From the NCBI GenBank assembly GCA_024195585.1, contig SWBL01000033.1, positions 124,001 to 188,000 of the forward strand: a DNA stretch of 64,000 nt. The letters are read 5' to 3'. Below are positions 22,280-37,174 of this stretch, piece by piece. The DNA comes from Aureobasidium sp. EXF-3400. Taxonomy: Eukaryota > Ascomycota > Dothideomycetes > Dothideales > Saccotheciaceae. Below the pieces are notes generated by a model that did not search any database, was not told the origin of the DNA, and saw only the letters and a list, made by a program, of their open reading frames with translations. The position numbers were made by a program, and so were the translations under genes. The stretch's first letter is position 1. Each line of letters begins with the position of its first letter.

Positions 22280-23748
22280 CTATTGTTCACGTGAGAAGCT
22301 ATGCCAGTCCTTTTGAAAATCCCATTTGGTTCCCGGGCGCACATGCCATACTCTGCGGAGCATGTCTTTTGCTGCTGTACTGAACACTAGAGGTGGATCA
22401 AGTTCTTTTGACCGAACCCGGTTCACAGACGGCTCGTCTGAGCCCAAACCCGGATACATTCGCTTGACCAACCAGGAACGCTCAATATGTTGCATGATAT
22501 CTGACCAACGTGTACCAAAGTCGCCTGACTTGCCAGGACTACAATCACCACTAGGAATGACTTCAAGTCGTTCCAAAGGCAGTGAACGGTCAGGTTTTGC
22601 GGCGGAGATGGTACGGAATATCGCGGTTGCTAACACCTCATCGACGGCCTTGTTGACAAGGGCGTCTGTAAGGTATGAGTGCATGACACGATTGTCCCGC
22701 TTATAGTAGGGTTTGTGTGTTTCTGTCCAAAACTCGGAATGAGACGATATCGAAGCATCTAGTCCGAGTACGATGCTCTGAAGTTTAGACATTGCACCGA
22801 GAATCTTGTACATACCCACTTCATCCAAGTCGCCTTCAGATCGCTTTATGGTGATCGTCAAATGCTCGAGAAGTGCTAATGGCGGTTTCAATATTAGGCT
22901 CAGTGAGACGAGATCGAATGTACCGTCACATTACTTCAATGGCATGAGCTGTAGTCGCTTCAAGCTCGAAGCATGGCATGACATCCAGTCCTCACATCGA
23001 GTTGGGTGGATCTCGCCAGCAAGCGCGAGATTCTCCAGAGGCGGAAGACTGCGAAGAAAGCCAACCAGAATGTCAGGGCGCTGCGACTTGCTTTTGCTAT
23101 GGATGACGGGATCAAGCGTCGTCAGCGACCCAAGTATACCCTCGGCGGTCAGATATTCAAGTGCATCACAGTGAACTACTAAACTGCTCTTGAGTGTACG
23201 CAGAGCAGGAAGATGAGTAAGTATGCTCCACATCACAATGCTTGAACGTCTAATCTTCTGCCTGTTGTCGGGAGGTTTCTGACTTGTAAGGTCCAAAGTC
23301 GATAGAGTAGTGGCTCTGTAACGCGCTCGGGGTCCAATAGTCTGCCTCGAGACTAATTCGAACTCAGACGGATCTATCTGTTGGACACGGTGATGTTCAG
23401 AAGGATATGTGTCTCCATATCTCAACTGCGTGAGGCTGGCTGACAAGGTTCCGACTCCTTGTCTTCACGATCTTTCAGCGGTTGACCGCTTGTAATTGAG
23501 ATGCAGCGTATTCTTGCATTGCGACTAAGGCGGGTTCGGAGAATATGTTTGAGTCTGTGACCGCGTCTGGGAATTTGGTCTCGGCTGGTGATTCTAAGCG
23601 GTATGGTGCGCCAAAGCGATCGAGAAGATGCTGCAAGGCATTCCTTGCTAACCTCAGAGAAGGCAACGAGATTGCTTGATCGTGGTCCAGCAACAAGTTC
23701 GCAGATCTGCTGTAAAGTTTCGACCGGAAGATTGAGTAGACCAGCCAT
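22280..23748 (-). CDS. F-box protein, unknown target
   Basis: The N-terminal F-box (LNLPVETLQQICELV, residues ~5-20, then VSKECLAASSRSLWRTIP) suggests an SCF ubiquitin-ligase substrate adaptor. Exon 1 is 23748-23488 (boundary at 23487); a 47-bp intron (23486-23440) restores frame into a leucine-rich segment that runs to ~22935 (LTHLPALRTLKSSLVVH, LRSLPPLENLALAGEIHP), typical of fungal F-box/LRR-like proteins. The reading frame then shifts to 22898-22280; the only phase-consistent GT..AG join is a 36-bp intron (22934-22899), unusually short, so a sequence error or frameshift is possible there. The C terminus is basic and aromatic. Confidence 0.7.
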
Positions 23749-25221
23749 TGTGGTGCTGGTTTGTGGACCTCGAGGGAGACCTCCTTAAGTTCCCTCAACT
23801 TATTCGTTGTCGCTATAGAGCGAGACTATTGTGCCGTAGCTGCCTCAATCCAACAGGCAGTAATATGCATGAGGCAACCCATTCCGTGACTGACGCGAGA
23901 AGATGTGTATAGCGATTGCATCTTTATGCGTCTCGATGGCCGAAGCTTGCAACCGAGGCGGCCGAATTGCTCCGCCCCACCACTCTCACTTGCGCGTGAA
24001 ATATACTCGTCAACAAACGCATCACACATGGAGATACTGCATCGTGTTGTGTCAAAGGAGGTAGGTAGAAAAACTCCACATCCTGACAGCAACGCGTTGG
24101 CGACAATGTCTCTCCGTCGTTGGCTCACAGCTATTTGGAGCTCGCTCACCTCTAATCGCACCATCACATATCGATTCTTCAACAAAATCACAGAAAAGAT
24201 TTTTACATCTGCCAGTCTCGACATCCAAGACATCGTCACATACAAGCTCTTCATATCATCGTTGACCACCGTAAAAATTGCCTACAAGCCTATACAATCA
24301 CTGTTTGTATACAATAGCGACACATGCGACACTTTCGAAACGAACATTGGCTCATTCTGACTGGCCTTCTGGCTGTCGAGCCAGAATCCATCACGCTCTG
24401 AAAATTGCTAGATTTCCATGGACGTATTTGATTAAAGGTCATTCAGACCATATGGAGCAGTGGTGGGATGAATACTGATTCAGCTTTCCTCCATTCATCA
24501 AGACCTCCGGCGCCAGATTTGACAAATTAGGTCTGAGGCGGTCGATGGTGCATGCTCTAACGCGTGTTTACCGTGTTTCTGCCGCCTTCGATTATTACGC
24601 GTGTGTCTGACTCGGTGGATGCCTTCCAGAGAGAAAAAAAACAGGTCGGATCGTTACTGTTCGATGTCTCGAGGGCTTGGAAGCCCGAGAGGCTGGGTCA
24701 GAACAGTCGGGTCGATTAATTAACCTGTGGTGACATTAAGCGCCGAGACCATATGATCTCCTATACCGCATACTGCGGCTGGATATTCCTCACACCACTC
24801 TGCTCTTGGACTTCTCTGACTGGTCAACAACTGACGATACGCGCGGATGGTCGCCTGGACAATGCAACCCATGAAGGGCTCATCGAAGGAAGCGCCACGT
24901 GGATCAATCACAGAGAGGCGGTGCATAGCCATTGTTGGTATCTTCGGCATCATTCGTTAACGAAGGATGGCAGTGCCGGTATAGTATGCACTGTTCTCTA
25001 AAAGAGAAACTGACTATTATTTTGCTAGCTGATACTAGCCATGATAACGATGCGGGTTGGCTATAGAAGGCACCATCATACGCATCTGATGATCTCCAGG
25101 CTCGATCCGGTTTGTGTTCTTGAAGGCATAAGTAGAGAGGCAATATCCCTTAGTCTTGACTACACATTCCATCATTACCATCATCTAACGTTTCATTACA
25201 ATCTGTATTTGACTTTACACC
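23749..25221. other. Long intergenic region (~1.5 kb)
   Basis: Divergent promoter space between the F-box gene and the NACHT-ankyrin gene. A 151-codon open frame at 23905-24360 lacks a good ATG and any motif; I leave it uncalled. Confidence 0.4.
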
Positions 25222-28200
25222 ATGAGTTTTGGATATGGCGTCGGAGACTTTCTGGCGACGTTCAAACTGATAAAGAATATTTGGGACAACGTCAAAGATT
25301 CACCTGGCAATATCAAGTATGCTCAAGAAGAGTAAGTTCCACTGAACTCGCTTGGTATCTCTTGCAAGGACACTGATCTTGATCCTGTTGTTACAGACTT
25401 CCCAGGATTTCGAGCTTCATTCAGGAACAGGAGAAGATCCGGATGCAAAGTATTGTGGATCCCGCCGATCGAGCTCGTATCCAGAGCTTGTTCGAGCCCT
25501 GCAAAGAATACGTCAAGAGCGCACAGGACGTGCTTGACGAGTACAAAGATGTGGGCAAGAAGTCCGGATTCAAGCAAATCAAGCAGATCAAGTATGTTCA
25601 GCCCAATACCATGCTCGGAAATGACGTGCGAGCATCTACTGGCGTCTATTGTATGTTAACTGGTGCGAACAGGTTGCTTCTCACATGGAACGAACCGGGC
25701 ATGCAGAGCTATCGGAACCGAATCCATGAGGCGCTCGACAGGCTCGACTCGGGATTACGAACTCTGGATTCCCAGCTCCTACATCACGTCAATTCGGTCG
25801 TGGAGCGAACAGCAGTAGACGTTGTTGATACGAAGGCGGGCGTCGAGAGAACGGAAAGAGGCATCGAGCGTACAGAAAGAGTTGCTGAAGATACGAAATC
25901 AGGCGTTGAGCGAACCGAGAAGGGTGTTGAGCGAACAGAAAGAGGTATCGAACGGACAGAGATAGATGTTAAAGATACGAAAGCAGGTGTCGAGCGTACA
26001 GAATTACGCGTTGGAGAATTGAGAATGGGCGTTGAGCGTCTTCACATACGTGAAGATGTCAATGAACAGAAACAGGAACGCCAAAATATCCTGAACTGGA
26101 TTTGTCCATCCAAGATCGATTATTTTGATCCACAAGATGCAAACAGGAAAGCAAGACAGAAAGGTACCGGAGAGTGGTTTCTCACAAGCAACAAGTACAA
26201 AAACTGGATCCATGCAGACCGTGCTACTCTTTTGTGTTCAGGGATGCCTGGTGTTGGCAAGACCATGCTCACTTCATTCGTTGTCAGCAACCTTCTGGAA
26301 ATGTACAGGAATGACCCTCAGACTGGAGTTGTCTACATCTATTGTCAATTCTCCAGACGCAGAGAGCAGACGCCGGAATACCTTATGTCGACCATCCTCA
26401 GACAAATTCTTGAGCGACACAACTTCATACCAGACGAGGTCAGATCGCTCTACGAGTCCGGCGAGGGAGAAGTCTCAGACCAACTCGACCTTGTTCTGAG
26501 TCTATTCCAAAAGACGATCCTCGTTATCGATGCCCTGGACGAACTGGACAGCACGCATCGCTACGGACTTGTATCCCAGGTACTTACTATCCAACAAAAG
26601 TTCAATATCAACGTGTATGCCACATCAAGGTACACGGAGGCGATTGCTAAGAAGGCCTCAAACGCCGTTCAGATCGACATCAGGGCCCGAGAAGAGGATT
26701 TGAGGTCCTGTCTTGATTCAAAACTAAGACGTGGATCTCTGCTGGATGAGAACCCTGACCTTCTTGAGGAAGCCATCACCAAGGTGTTGGAGGTGTCAGA
26801 TGGAATGTATGTATCGAAGATCATCCTTGGACAATACGTGTTGGATGTTATCGTTCGATGTGTTTACATGCTGACAATTTTGCAGATTCCTCCTAGCAGT
26901 ACGCTACGCGGACTACCTGACTAAGCTGCAGCTGATAGGAGACCTGGAAGAGGTTCTGAAGAACTTAAAGCCAGTGTCCAATCCATATGTTGATTTCTAT
27001 ACGGGTGCACTACAAAGGATCCAAGCGCTTCAGACCCAAGACACCAATCTGGCTTCGATCACTATCTGCTGGCTGTTTTTCGCTAAGAGACCAATTCGTC
27101 AGAAAGAATTACTCCATGCTCTGGCTTTCTCTGGAAACAACCCCAATTTTGAGAAAAGTTTACCAACGCTCTATCATGTTCTCGATAACTGTGCAGGGCT
27201 AGTCGTTGTTGACGAGATCCACGACACTGTTAGTCTGTTTCATAAATCGCTCGATGATTTTCTGGAGAAGAGCCACGCAAACTTCTTTCCTCTCAGGGAT
27301 CAAATCATCGGCACAACTTGCGTCAAATACATGTCCTCTGATGCTTTTGCAGGTGGACCATGCATAAGACCTGAGCCGAAGTCGTTGCATTTTGCTTGCC
27401 AGGCTCCAGATCGGGCTCTCCATGCATATGGAGATCGATTAGTCCAGTATCCTCTGTATGATTATGCTCAACGACATTGGCACGAGCACGTTCGTGGAAG
27501 CAATTCGGAGACTGCCGACATCGTCACTGATTTCCTAGCTGATCCCAACAAGTTGTCCGCTGCCTGCCAGACACTTGAATCTTTGACTCCACGGACCACA
27601 GGCTTACACGTTGCCGTACGACTCTTGCTCGACAGGTCGCTAAAGCGCCATTTGGAGTTACGCCAGCCAGACCCCAACGTGAAGGACAACTTTGGACGAA
27701 CCCCCCTATCCTATGCGGCGGAACTGAACAACGTGGTGATCATCGACTATCTCATCGATGCAGGCGCTATTCTGGATTTTGAGGATGATCATGGTCCCTA
27801 TTCTCATGCGAAATCAATAACACGCACTCCACTATCCTGGGCGGCATTCAAAGGACATCTTCTGACTTGTCAAACCTTGCTTCAATATGGTACTGACGTC
27901 AACTATCAAGACAGCCGTGGTCGAAGTGCTCTTTCGTATGCCGCAGAAAATGGCTCGGAGGCTGTTGCCCGATTTCTGCTGCAAAAAGGAGGTCTGATAG
28001 ACGCACAGGATTCTAAGAAACGGACACCTCTGTGCTGGGCAGCTGCAACCGGCTCATTTGAAGTGGCCTCACTACTTCTGAACCAAAAAGCGAACATCCA
28101 TCAAGCAGACATAGAAAAGGTTACACCGCTTCTTGGTGCTGCCAGAGCAGGATCTGAATCACTTATCTCGTCTCTGGTTGCACGCGGAGCCGATGTCAAC

Positions 28201-28974
28201 TCAATGAGTCGATCAGGCGACACTCCACTCTCTCGAGCCGTCGAAGCAAAGCTCGTCGAATCTGTTTGTCTACTTATTCGTACAGGAGCTGACGTGAATG
28301 GAGGGACTGATCCGGCGCATCCACTGAACCTGGCTACTAACATTGGATCGAAAGAAATTGTTCGTCTTTTAGTAACAGCGGGAAGCAACGTGGATCAGGT
28401 AGATCATACAGATCTACCGCCCCTGGCTTATGCTGCAAAACACGGCTGGACGGACATAGTACAGCTCTTCCTAGAGCACGGGGCTAAAGCAAACCAGTCG
28501 AACATGAATCTGACGTATGCCGTCAGAAACGGGAATATAGAATGCGTCAAGCTGCTTCTCCAGCACGGTGCCACGATCAACGAACCGCTCGGCACATCTC
28601 CGTATTGCGAGCTAGTCCATCAAGCACTTGGTATGGACTCAAGATATGGAGGTTGTCGACCAGTTGACGAAAACATGCTGAGATTACTCTTAGCCAGGGG
28701 TGCAAATCCCAACCAACTGATTAGTTGGGAAACGTGGAGACATAATCCGCTCAACCCGCCACTGTTGTTTGCATTGCAGAATCTACCAGCAGAGGACGCA
28801 AGTACGGAGAGAGTGATAAGACTGCTTCTCGAGTACGGTGCTGAAATAGACCAAGTGACGCGGAAAGGTGCTTCCGTCAGCGCATGCGCGAAGCGTCATT
28901 CGGAGGAGGTTCAAGGTCTGATACGTCAACACCAGGTGCAGGGAGAAAATAGAATGCATGGTATGTTGAAGTAG
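25222..28974 (+). CDS. NACHT-ankyrin STAND (NLR-like) protein with heptad stalk
   Basis: 1202-aa protein from exons 25222-25331, 25397-26806 and 26886-28974. The N-terminal ~150 residues (MSFGYGVGDFLATFKLIKNI onward) resemble the helical N-terminal domains of fungal NLRs. Residues ~171-252 are an uninterrupted heptad array of the type GVERTE-x (see findings). The NACHT NTPase follows: Walker A GMPGVGKT (~319-326), Walker B ILVIDALDEL (~410), then a winged-helix-like region (VSDGIFLLAVRYADYL, SLFHKSLDDFLEKSH). From ~770 to ~1190 are ankyrin repeats (RTPLSYAAE, TPLSWAAFKGHL, TPLCWAAATGS, and others). Fungal relatives act in heterokaryon incompatibility and xenorecognition; the ligand and effector output of this one are unknown. 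The effector-position domain is not an enzyme that I recognise. Confidence 0.93.
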
Positions 28975-29270
28975 TGAAAGGACAAGGCATCGATTCACGA
29001 AGCTCCAAACCTTGCATACACTGGCGTCAAGGATATAATCGAAATATGATTGCATACATGCTGTTCTCAGCAAAACACCATCATGTAGTGATGCGACTGT
29101 ATCTGATCTTCTAGCGTTCAATCTTCTCTATGCAAAATGCGGCTCAGTAAAACGCACCAACACACCCAAACATTCCTCTTCCGAAACTCCTGCATGCGCC
29201 ATGGTTTATTTGGGTCATCAATCGAAGACCTGCATGGGTATCTAAAACATATTTTCTTCTGTCTTCTTTC
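28975..29270. other. Convergent 3' flank
   Basis: About 300 bp of AT-richer sequence between the NACHT-ankyrin and UGM stop codons; no gene. Confidence 0.4.
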
Positions 29271-32105
<2,835 letters not shown>

Positions 32106-33542
32106 ATGGAGAAGGAAAGAACCTCTGGTGAGGTCGAGAGACCTGAGCAGGCCGAGCCTGTTTTGCCCACCGTCAACCCGGCGCTCGAGAAGCCTGCTCC
32201 TCCTCAGAGCAGCATTCACCCCGCTCTCTATGTTGTGTGAGTCGCGCCCAGGAAAAATAAAGCGTACGAGCCAAGAATGGAAGCTGACAGCGCGCGCGCA
32301 GTGTCTGGATTGCCATGAGCTCCAGTGTCATCCTCTTCAACAAATACATCCTCGACGAGAAGAAGCTGAACTTCCGTGAGTTCGCCCCTTGAGCGACCGC
32401 CATCGAATACCAGCTCATGAACTTGCAGGCTTCCCTATTTTCCTCACAACATGGCATCTCGGTTTTGCAACCATCTGCACCCAGATCCTCGCTCGCTTCA
32501 CCACAGTCCTTGACTCGAGGAAGAAGGTCCCCATGAACGGCAGAGTCTACCTTAGAGCCATTGTTCCCATTGGTATCTTCTTCTCTCTGTCGCTCATCTG
32601 CGGTAACCTCACCTACCTTTACCTCTCCGTCTCCTTCATCCAGATGATCAAGGTGCGTTAAGCATCGCTCAATTCTAAAATACTGGACAAAAAACTGACT
32701 TGAGCAAAGGCTACCACTCCCGTCGCTGTCCTGATCACATCCTGGGTCATGGGTCTTTCTCCCCCCAACATGAAGACTCTCGGAAACGTGTCTTTCATCG
32801 TTATTGGTGTCATCATTGCCTCGTTCGGCGAGATTCAGTTCGTCATGCTCGGATTCCTGCTCCAGGTCGCCGGTATCATCTTCGAGGCCATTCGCTTGAC
32901 CATGGTCCAGCGCCTTCTCTCTTCTGCCGAGTTCAAGATGGACCCTCTGGTTTCTCTCTACTACTTCGCTCCCGCTTGCACCATCATGAACGGAGTTGTC
33001 GCTTTACTTGTCGAGGTTCCCTCCATGACTTGGGCTGACTTTGACCGCGTTGGTTACTTCACCCTCCTGCTCAACGCCATGGTAGCTTTCGGTCTCAACG
33101 TCTCAGTCGTTTTCCTGGTATGTATCTTGGGTGGATTTTGCTCAAACACCTCAGCTAACAAAGTTTCCAGATCGGCAGAACCTCCTCCCTCGTCCTTACG
33201 CTTTGCGGTGTACTCAAGGACATTCTCCTCGTCATGGCTTCGATGCTCATCTTCCGCGATCCCGTTGCACCTCTCCAATTCTTCGGTTACTCGATCGCTC
33301 TCGGTGGTCTCGTCTACTACAAGCTCGGAGCCGATGCTCTCAAGGATTACGCTGGTGGTGCCGGTCGCGCCTGGGCCGATTACGGCGCCAGACACCCCGC
33401 CCTCAGAAAGCTCATCGTCTTTGGTGGTGTTCTCTTCGTTCTGTTCCTCCTCCTCGGCTCTTTCAGCTCATCTCTGCCCGTCGACCCTAAGCAATACGTC
33501 GGCAACAAGTACACCGGTTTCTTTGGCAACACCGGCGCATAA
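32106..33542 (+). CDS. Triose-phosphate/nucleotide-sugar transporter family (SLC35-like)
   Basis: Polytopic transporter of the drug/metabolite superfamily, probably in Golgi or ER. Exons 32106-32236, 32302-32375, 32429-32652, 32710-33117 and 33171-33542 give 402 aa with ~10 hydrophobic segments. The core reads VWIAMSSSVILFNKYIL, FPIFLTTWHLGFATI, LSVSFIQMIKATTPVAVL, and after the last intron GRTSSLVLTLCGVLKDILLV: the TPT/DUF250 signature (K near the centre of TM4 and a K-D pair in TM9). A charged, Pro-rich cytosolic N terminus precedes TM1. Its substrate cannot be read from sequence; divergent placement from UGM makes a nucleotide sugar an attractive but unproven guess. Confidence 0.9.
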
Positions 33543-34929
33543 GAAATTCCAAAAGAGCTCGATTCATGGGAAGGGGATAACATCAATTTTGGCATGCTGG
33601 AAGCAGGTCTCGACGCTACAAAAAGGAACATTATAATACTGTGAAATGACTATTGGGATGCGGTGCGGCGCCTTTGTTCAGGCTTCCTCACAGATAGAGC
33701 ACGCGATGTGGGAGCTTCGGAGTCTTTTTTTCTACCATGTTACGAAACCATCAAAAAATACAATCATCTTCCAAAAGACTTCGACTTTGAGAATTGAGCT
33801 TCGCAGAAACGTTATTCTCAGCTTTCTTCGGCCGTTGTTGAGCAAACAGTCGGCAGCGGTTAGACCCAAAATCGATTCAAGCTTCAACGTCACCTGCCCA
33901 AAGTTTCGTCGAAACCTGGAAAGACTGACCGCGGAAAGTCATTCAAACGAAGCTTGTTTGCTTGTCCGACGCGCGGTTGAGCACTCCCAATTCCGTCTCT
34001 TCCATCACTACAATTCCGTGTGCTCTCTGCCGTCTCAACCCAAGAATAGGTATGCACCATGATCCATCTCCGCAATATTTTGACTGGGGAAGACGCAGCA
34101 AACAAAGCAAAGGGTCAAATTTCGGTGATTCTTGCTGCGAATAATGCTGCAACATGTTCAGTGTGACGATAATCAATCGGCTAAGTGATTACCCAATTGT
34201 TGAGCTGGGAATCATATTGCGGCTCTGCTTGTCCTCCGCCCGGCGGTACAAGCGTCATAGATGTGATTGGTCTTGTCTCCTTTTCCACGTTTGTTCTATG
34301 CGCGTGGCCAGAGAAAGCAGGACCTCTAGGCTCTTTTATGTCTTTTGTGCTTGGCAACCGACGACGACAAGACCAAAGACAACTCGTATTTCTCGGAGTC
34401 CGGATAGGTGGCAAGGAGACATGTCCGACATTGATGGGTGGTGAGTTCTCGTAATTAGGCTCGGAGGTGCCTAATCTCCCTCTTCGATGGTTGTGGTTTT
34501 GGTTTGAGGAGAGGTTCATGACTCGGGGTGTTTGTTCTATGCATAGCTGACTTGTCTTGCTTTATGCAGGGGAAGCGTCGCTATCGGGTCGTTATCGACC
34601 ACTCGCACAACGCTCAGGAGAGAAAGATGCTTGACACGTCTACGAGTACGCTGGACTAGACTCTTCAAGGAATGGGAGACTATCTCACGCGCTCAACGAC
34701 AGAGCAACTCAACGCAACACACTACATGGATGACAACCAAAGAGCCTGTATGATCATAAATCGAAAGCTACCTGAAAGGGGTCAGAATACATAGTAATGG
34801 AGGGAACGGAAACAAAGCAAAGATAACAAACTATTCTCCTCCGGACCAAAGATTCCCATCGTCAACATCAAATCAAGTCAGCATCGCAAATAACAACGCA
34901 GGTCCAAACTGCAATACCGCTCGCCATAG
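33543..34929. other. Convergent intergenic region (~1.4 kb)
   Basis: No supported gene. A 112-codon minus-strand frame (34181-34519) and a 138-codon plus-strand frame (33646-34062) overlap noisy sequence and lack motifs. Confidence 0.4.
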
Positions 34930-35970
34930 TCATGCGCTGTTGCTCGCAGCAGGCAAAGCAGCAACGTACCCGCCGAACATCTCCAACTGCTTTCTCTCCC
35001 CCAGAATCTCCTCGATCTTCTGCTTCGCCTCCATCTCAATCCTTTGGGCATCTGCTCTGTCCTTCATGGCTTTCTGCCATGCTTTAGAGCAGCGATTGTT
35101 CTCCTCGTACGCTAGCTGAGCATGCTTCTTTGGACCCATATACCACTGGTCTTTGATGGGCTTGTGTCTTCCTTCATTGACTCTTGCCTTTTTGACGGAT
35201 GCATCTATCTCTTTTTGGAGTATTTCCATCCTGTTTCACTCTTCTTGCGCCTCGACTTGTTGTTGTTGCGTCTCCTGGACTGTGCGCTCGATTGTCGGAA
35301 TTCGACTTTTCAGAGTCTTGAGGTTTGCTTCGGCTTTTTGGAGTTCTTCTTGCTTGTACGTTTGTGGATGACCGTTGCAAGCTTTCCACTCTTCGTAGTG
35401 GCGTTTCAGGTTTAACATAACCAGCTCGAGACTGGGTTCGGCCTTTGCAGCAGTTGGAGAAGCTGTGCTTGTAAGGCTGTCTTTGCGTGCCACCATGATG
35501 GCGGTCTCAGCGACGCTTGCTGTCGGGGTCGAAGCCGGAGTTGCCTGGCCACTGGTCAGTCATTGGATTCAAAGACAGAAGAGATCTTTCTCGACACTTA
35601 CCTGCTGCTGATGTAGCTTCGGCTTCTTGTTTTGAGTTGGCGTGGGTGTAAGTGTGCCGCCAGACATCTGTCTCTTCGCGCTGGTTTGACGATCACCAGA
35701 CGGGTTTGGTGGCAGAGGATGCATCTGCGGTGTCTGAGGCATCTTCGCTGGGTAATCGTACGCCGGTTCTCTTGGTCCGCTCACACCGCCGTGCCAATAC
35801 TTGGTGGGGTATGTTCTCGCCTCTCGACAGTGAGGGCACTTCAGGTAGATGTCGTAAGTATCGTTGCTGACGAGTCCGAAGTTTGACTTGTGCCACCACC
35901 TGTTACAGCCGTCCTTGTCGCAGCGTCGAAGATCTGCTAGTTTTACCTCAACAAGAGAGTCAAATGCCAT
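34930..35970 (-). CDS. Zinc-ribbon/coiled-coil unknown protein, frame interrupted by TGA
   Basis: Exon 1 (35970-35602) encodes a probable zinc-binding unit: RRCDKDGCNRWW and LKCPHCREAR (C-x4-C and C-x2-C), then a Pro/Thr-rich linker. After a 57-bp intron (35601-35545), exon 2 (from 35544) continues into a coiled coil (LVMLNLKRHYEEW, EELQKAEANLKTLKSRIP) and meets an in-frame TGA at 35238-35236. The product to that stop is 225 aa. Nine bases later the same frame reopens with ATG 35229 and encodes 99 more residues of similar charged helix (WMGPKK-type motif WYMGPKKHAQL, then KAMKDRADAQRIEMEAKQK) to the stop at 34930. Either the real protein ends at TGA, or this is a nonsense-split gene or a readthrough case. 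No named family recognised. Confidence 0.65.
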
Positions 35971-37174
35971 CGACCACGCTCGTGATGGAGATGAGGTAGA
36001 GAGGCAGAGCAAGGTATTGGAAGTGACGTGAGAAGAAGGCGAGAAGATAAAGCTGGTGAGATGATCTATGACTTGATGAAGAGTTGAGGAGAGAAGGCAA
36101 TGCGATCAAGATTACACAGGGAAGGCGACGACAATGGTGGTATTGGGTGGGCGTGAGGAGGTAGGTATAAGAGGGTTGGTATGAGAAGGTTGATGGAGAG
36201 AGTTGTTGAAAGATCAGGCCGTCTGAGAGTTGGGTGGCATTGTAGTTGATTTATAGCAGGCAGGAGCGGTCAAGTATGGAACATGGAAGGGAGGAACCAC
36301 TCTAGGTATTGAGCTTATATGAATGGACACCCGGTAGGTCATCATTTGCTTTGTATATGTCGCTGATCTACAAGACCTGCAGACGGGAACAAACACATGC
36401 CCAACACGGCAAGCAACTATCCACGGGTAGCCAGATTGATTCAGAAGCTACACCGCAAGCTCCTAACGATATCCTAGCCAGTACTGCGCGGACAGGATTG
36501 CTTCTGACTAGGAAGGCTTCCAGAGCAGCATGTTTCTCTCTACAAGCAATATGATCACACAATGGTGGGTATCAAAGTACGTTGAGCAAGATACACAGCT
36601 AAAAACTCATCGTTTGACGTGCAGACGGTTTGCAGAATGATGAGATGCAGGTACCCGTCTGGTCTGAAACAAAGACAGCGGTATGTGTGCACTTCGCCGA
36701 CCGACATTCTTCAAAGCACCAAGACGGACATACACTTCTTTGGCTCGCCGCAACCTGTCTCATGAGTACGAGCAATAACCATAGACCCTGTTCTTTGGCA
36801 ACTTTCGGTCGGAACAGAGTATGGATTTAGTGAGAAAGGGGATATCACCCAAATATCCCAACCATGACTCTCTGGTAAATCTCGTCATACTTGTCCAACA
36901 GCTTGCTTGCTCATGAACTCATTTATATTATGATGTGCAGCGATTGCTTTGTAAAGGCTTGCTCCTTCCTCCTCATCGCAAGCACGCGTCAGACAATTGG
37001 CCAAACGCTCTTTCTTTCAACAACCTCGAAGTCTGCTCATCACATTCCTCTCGCACAAATCTTCCTTCCACTGCTACTAGTGCTGGAACATGTTTGCTAT
37101 CATCATTGTCATCATTAACATCAGTTCCACAACCACTGTACCTACATACCACCTGAGCTGTTCCTATCGCAGTT
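35971..37174. other. Divergent intergenic region (~1.2 kb)
   Basis: Promoter space for the two flanking genes. No RNA gene or supported coding region seen. Confidence 0.4.

Noticed and set aside
23905..24360. 151-codon ORF between the F-box and NACHT genes
   Set aside because: No proper ATG at its start and no recognisable domain.
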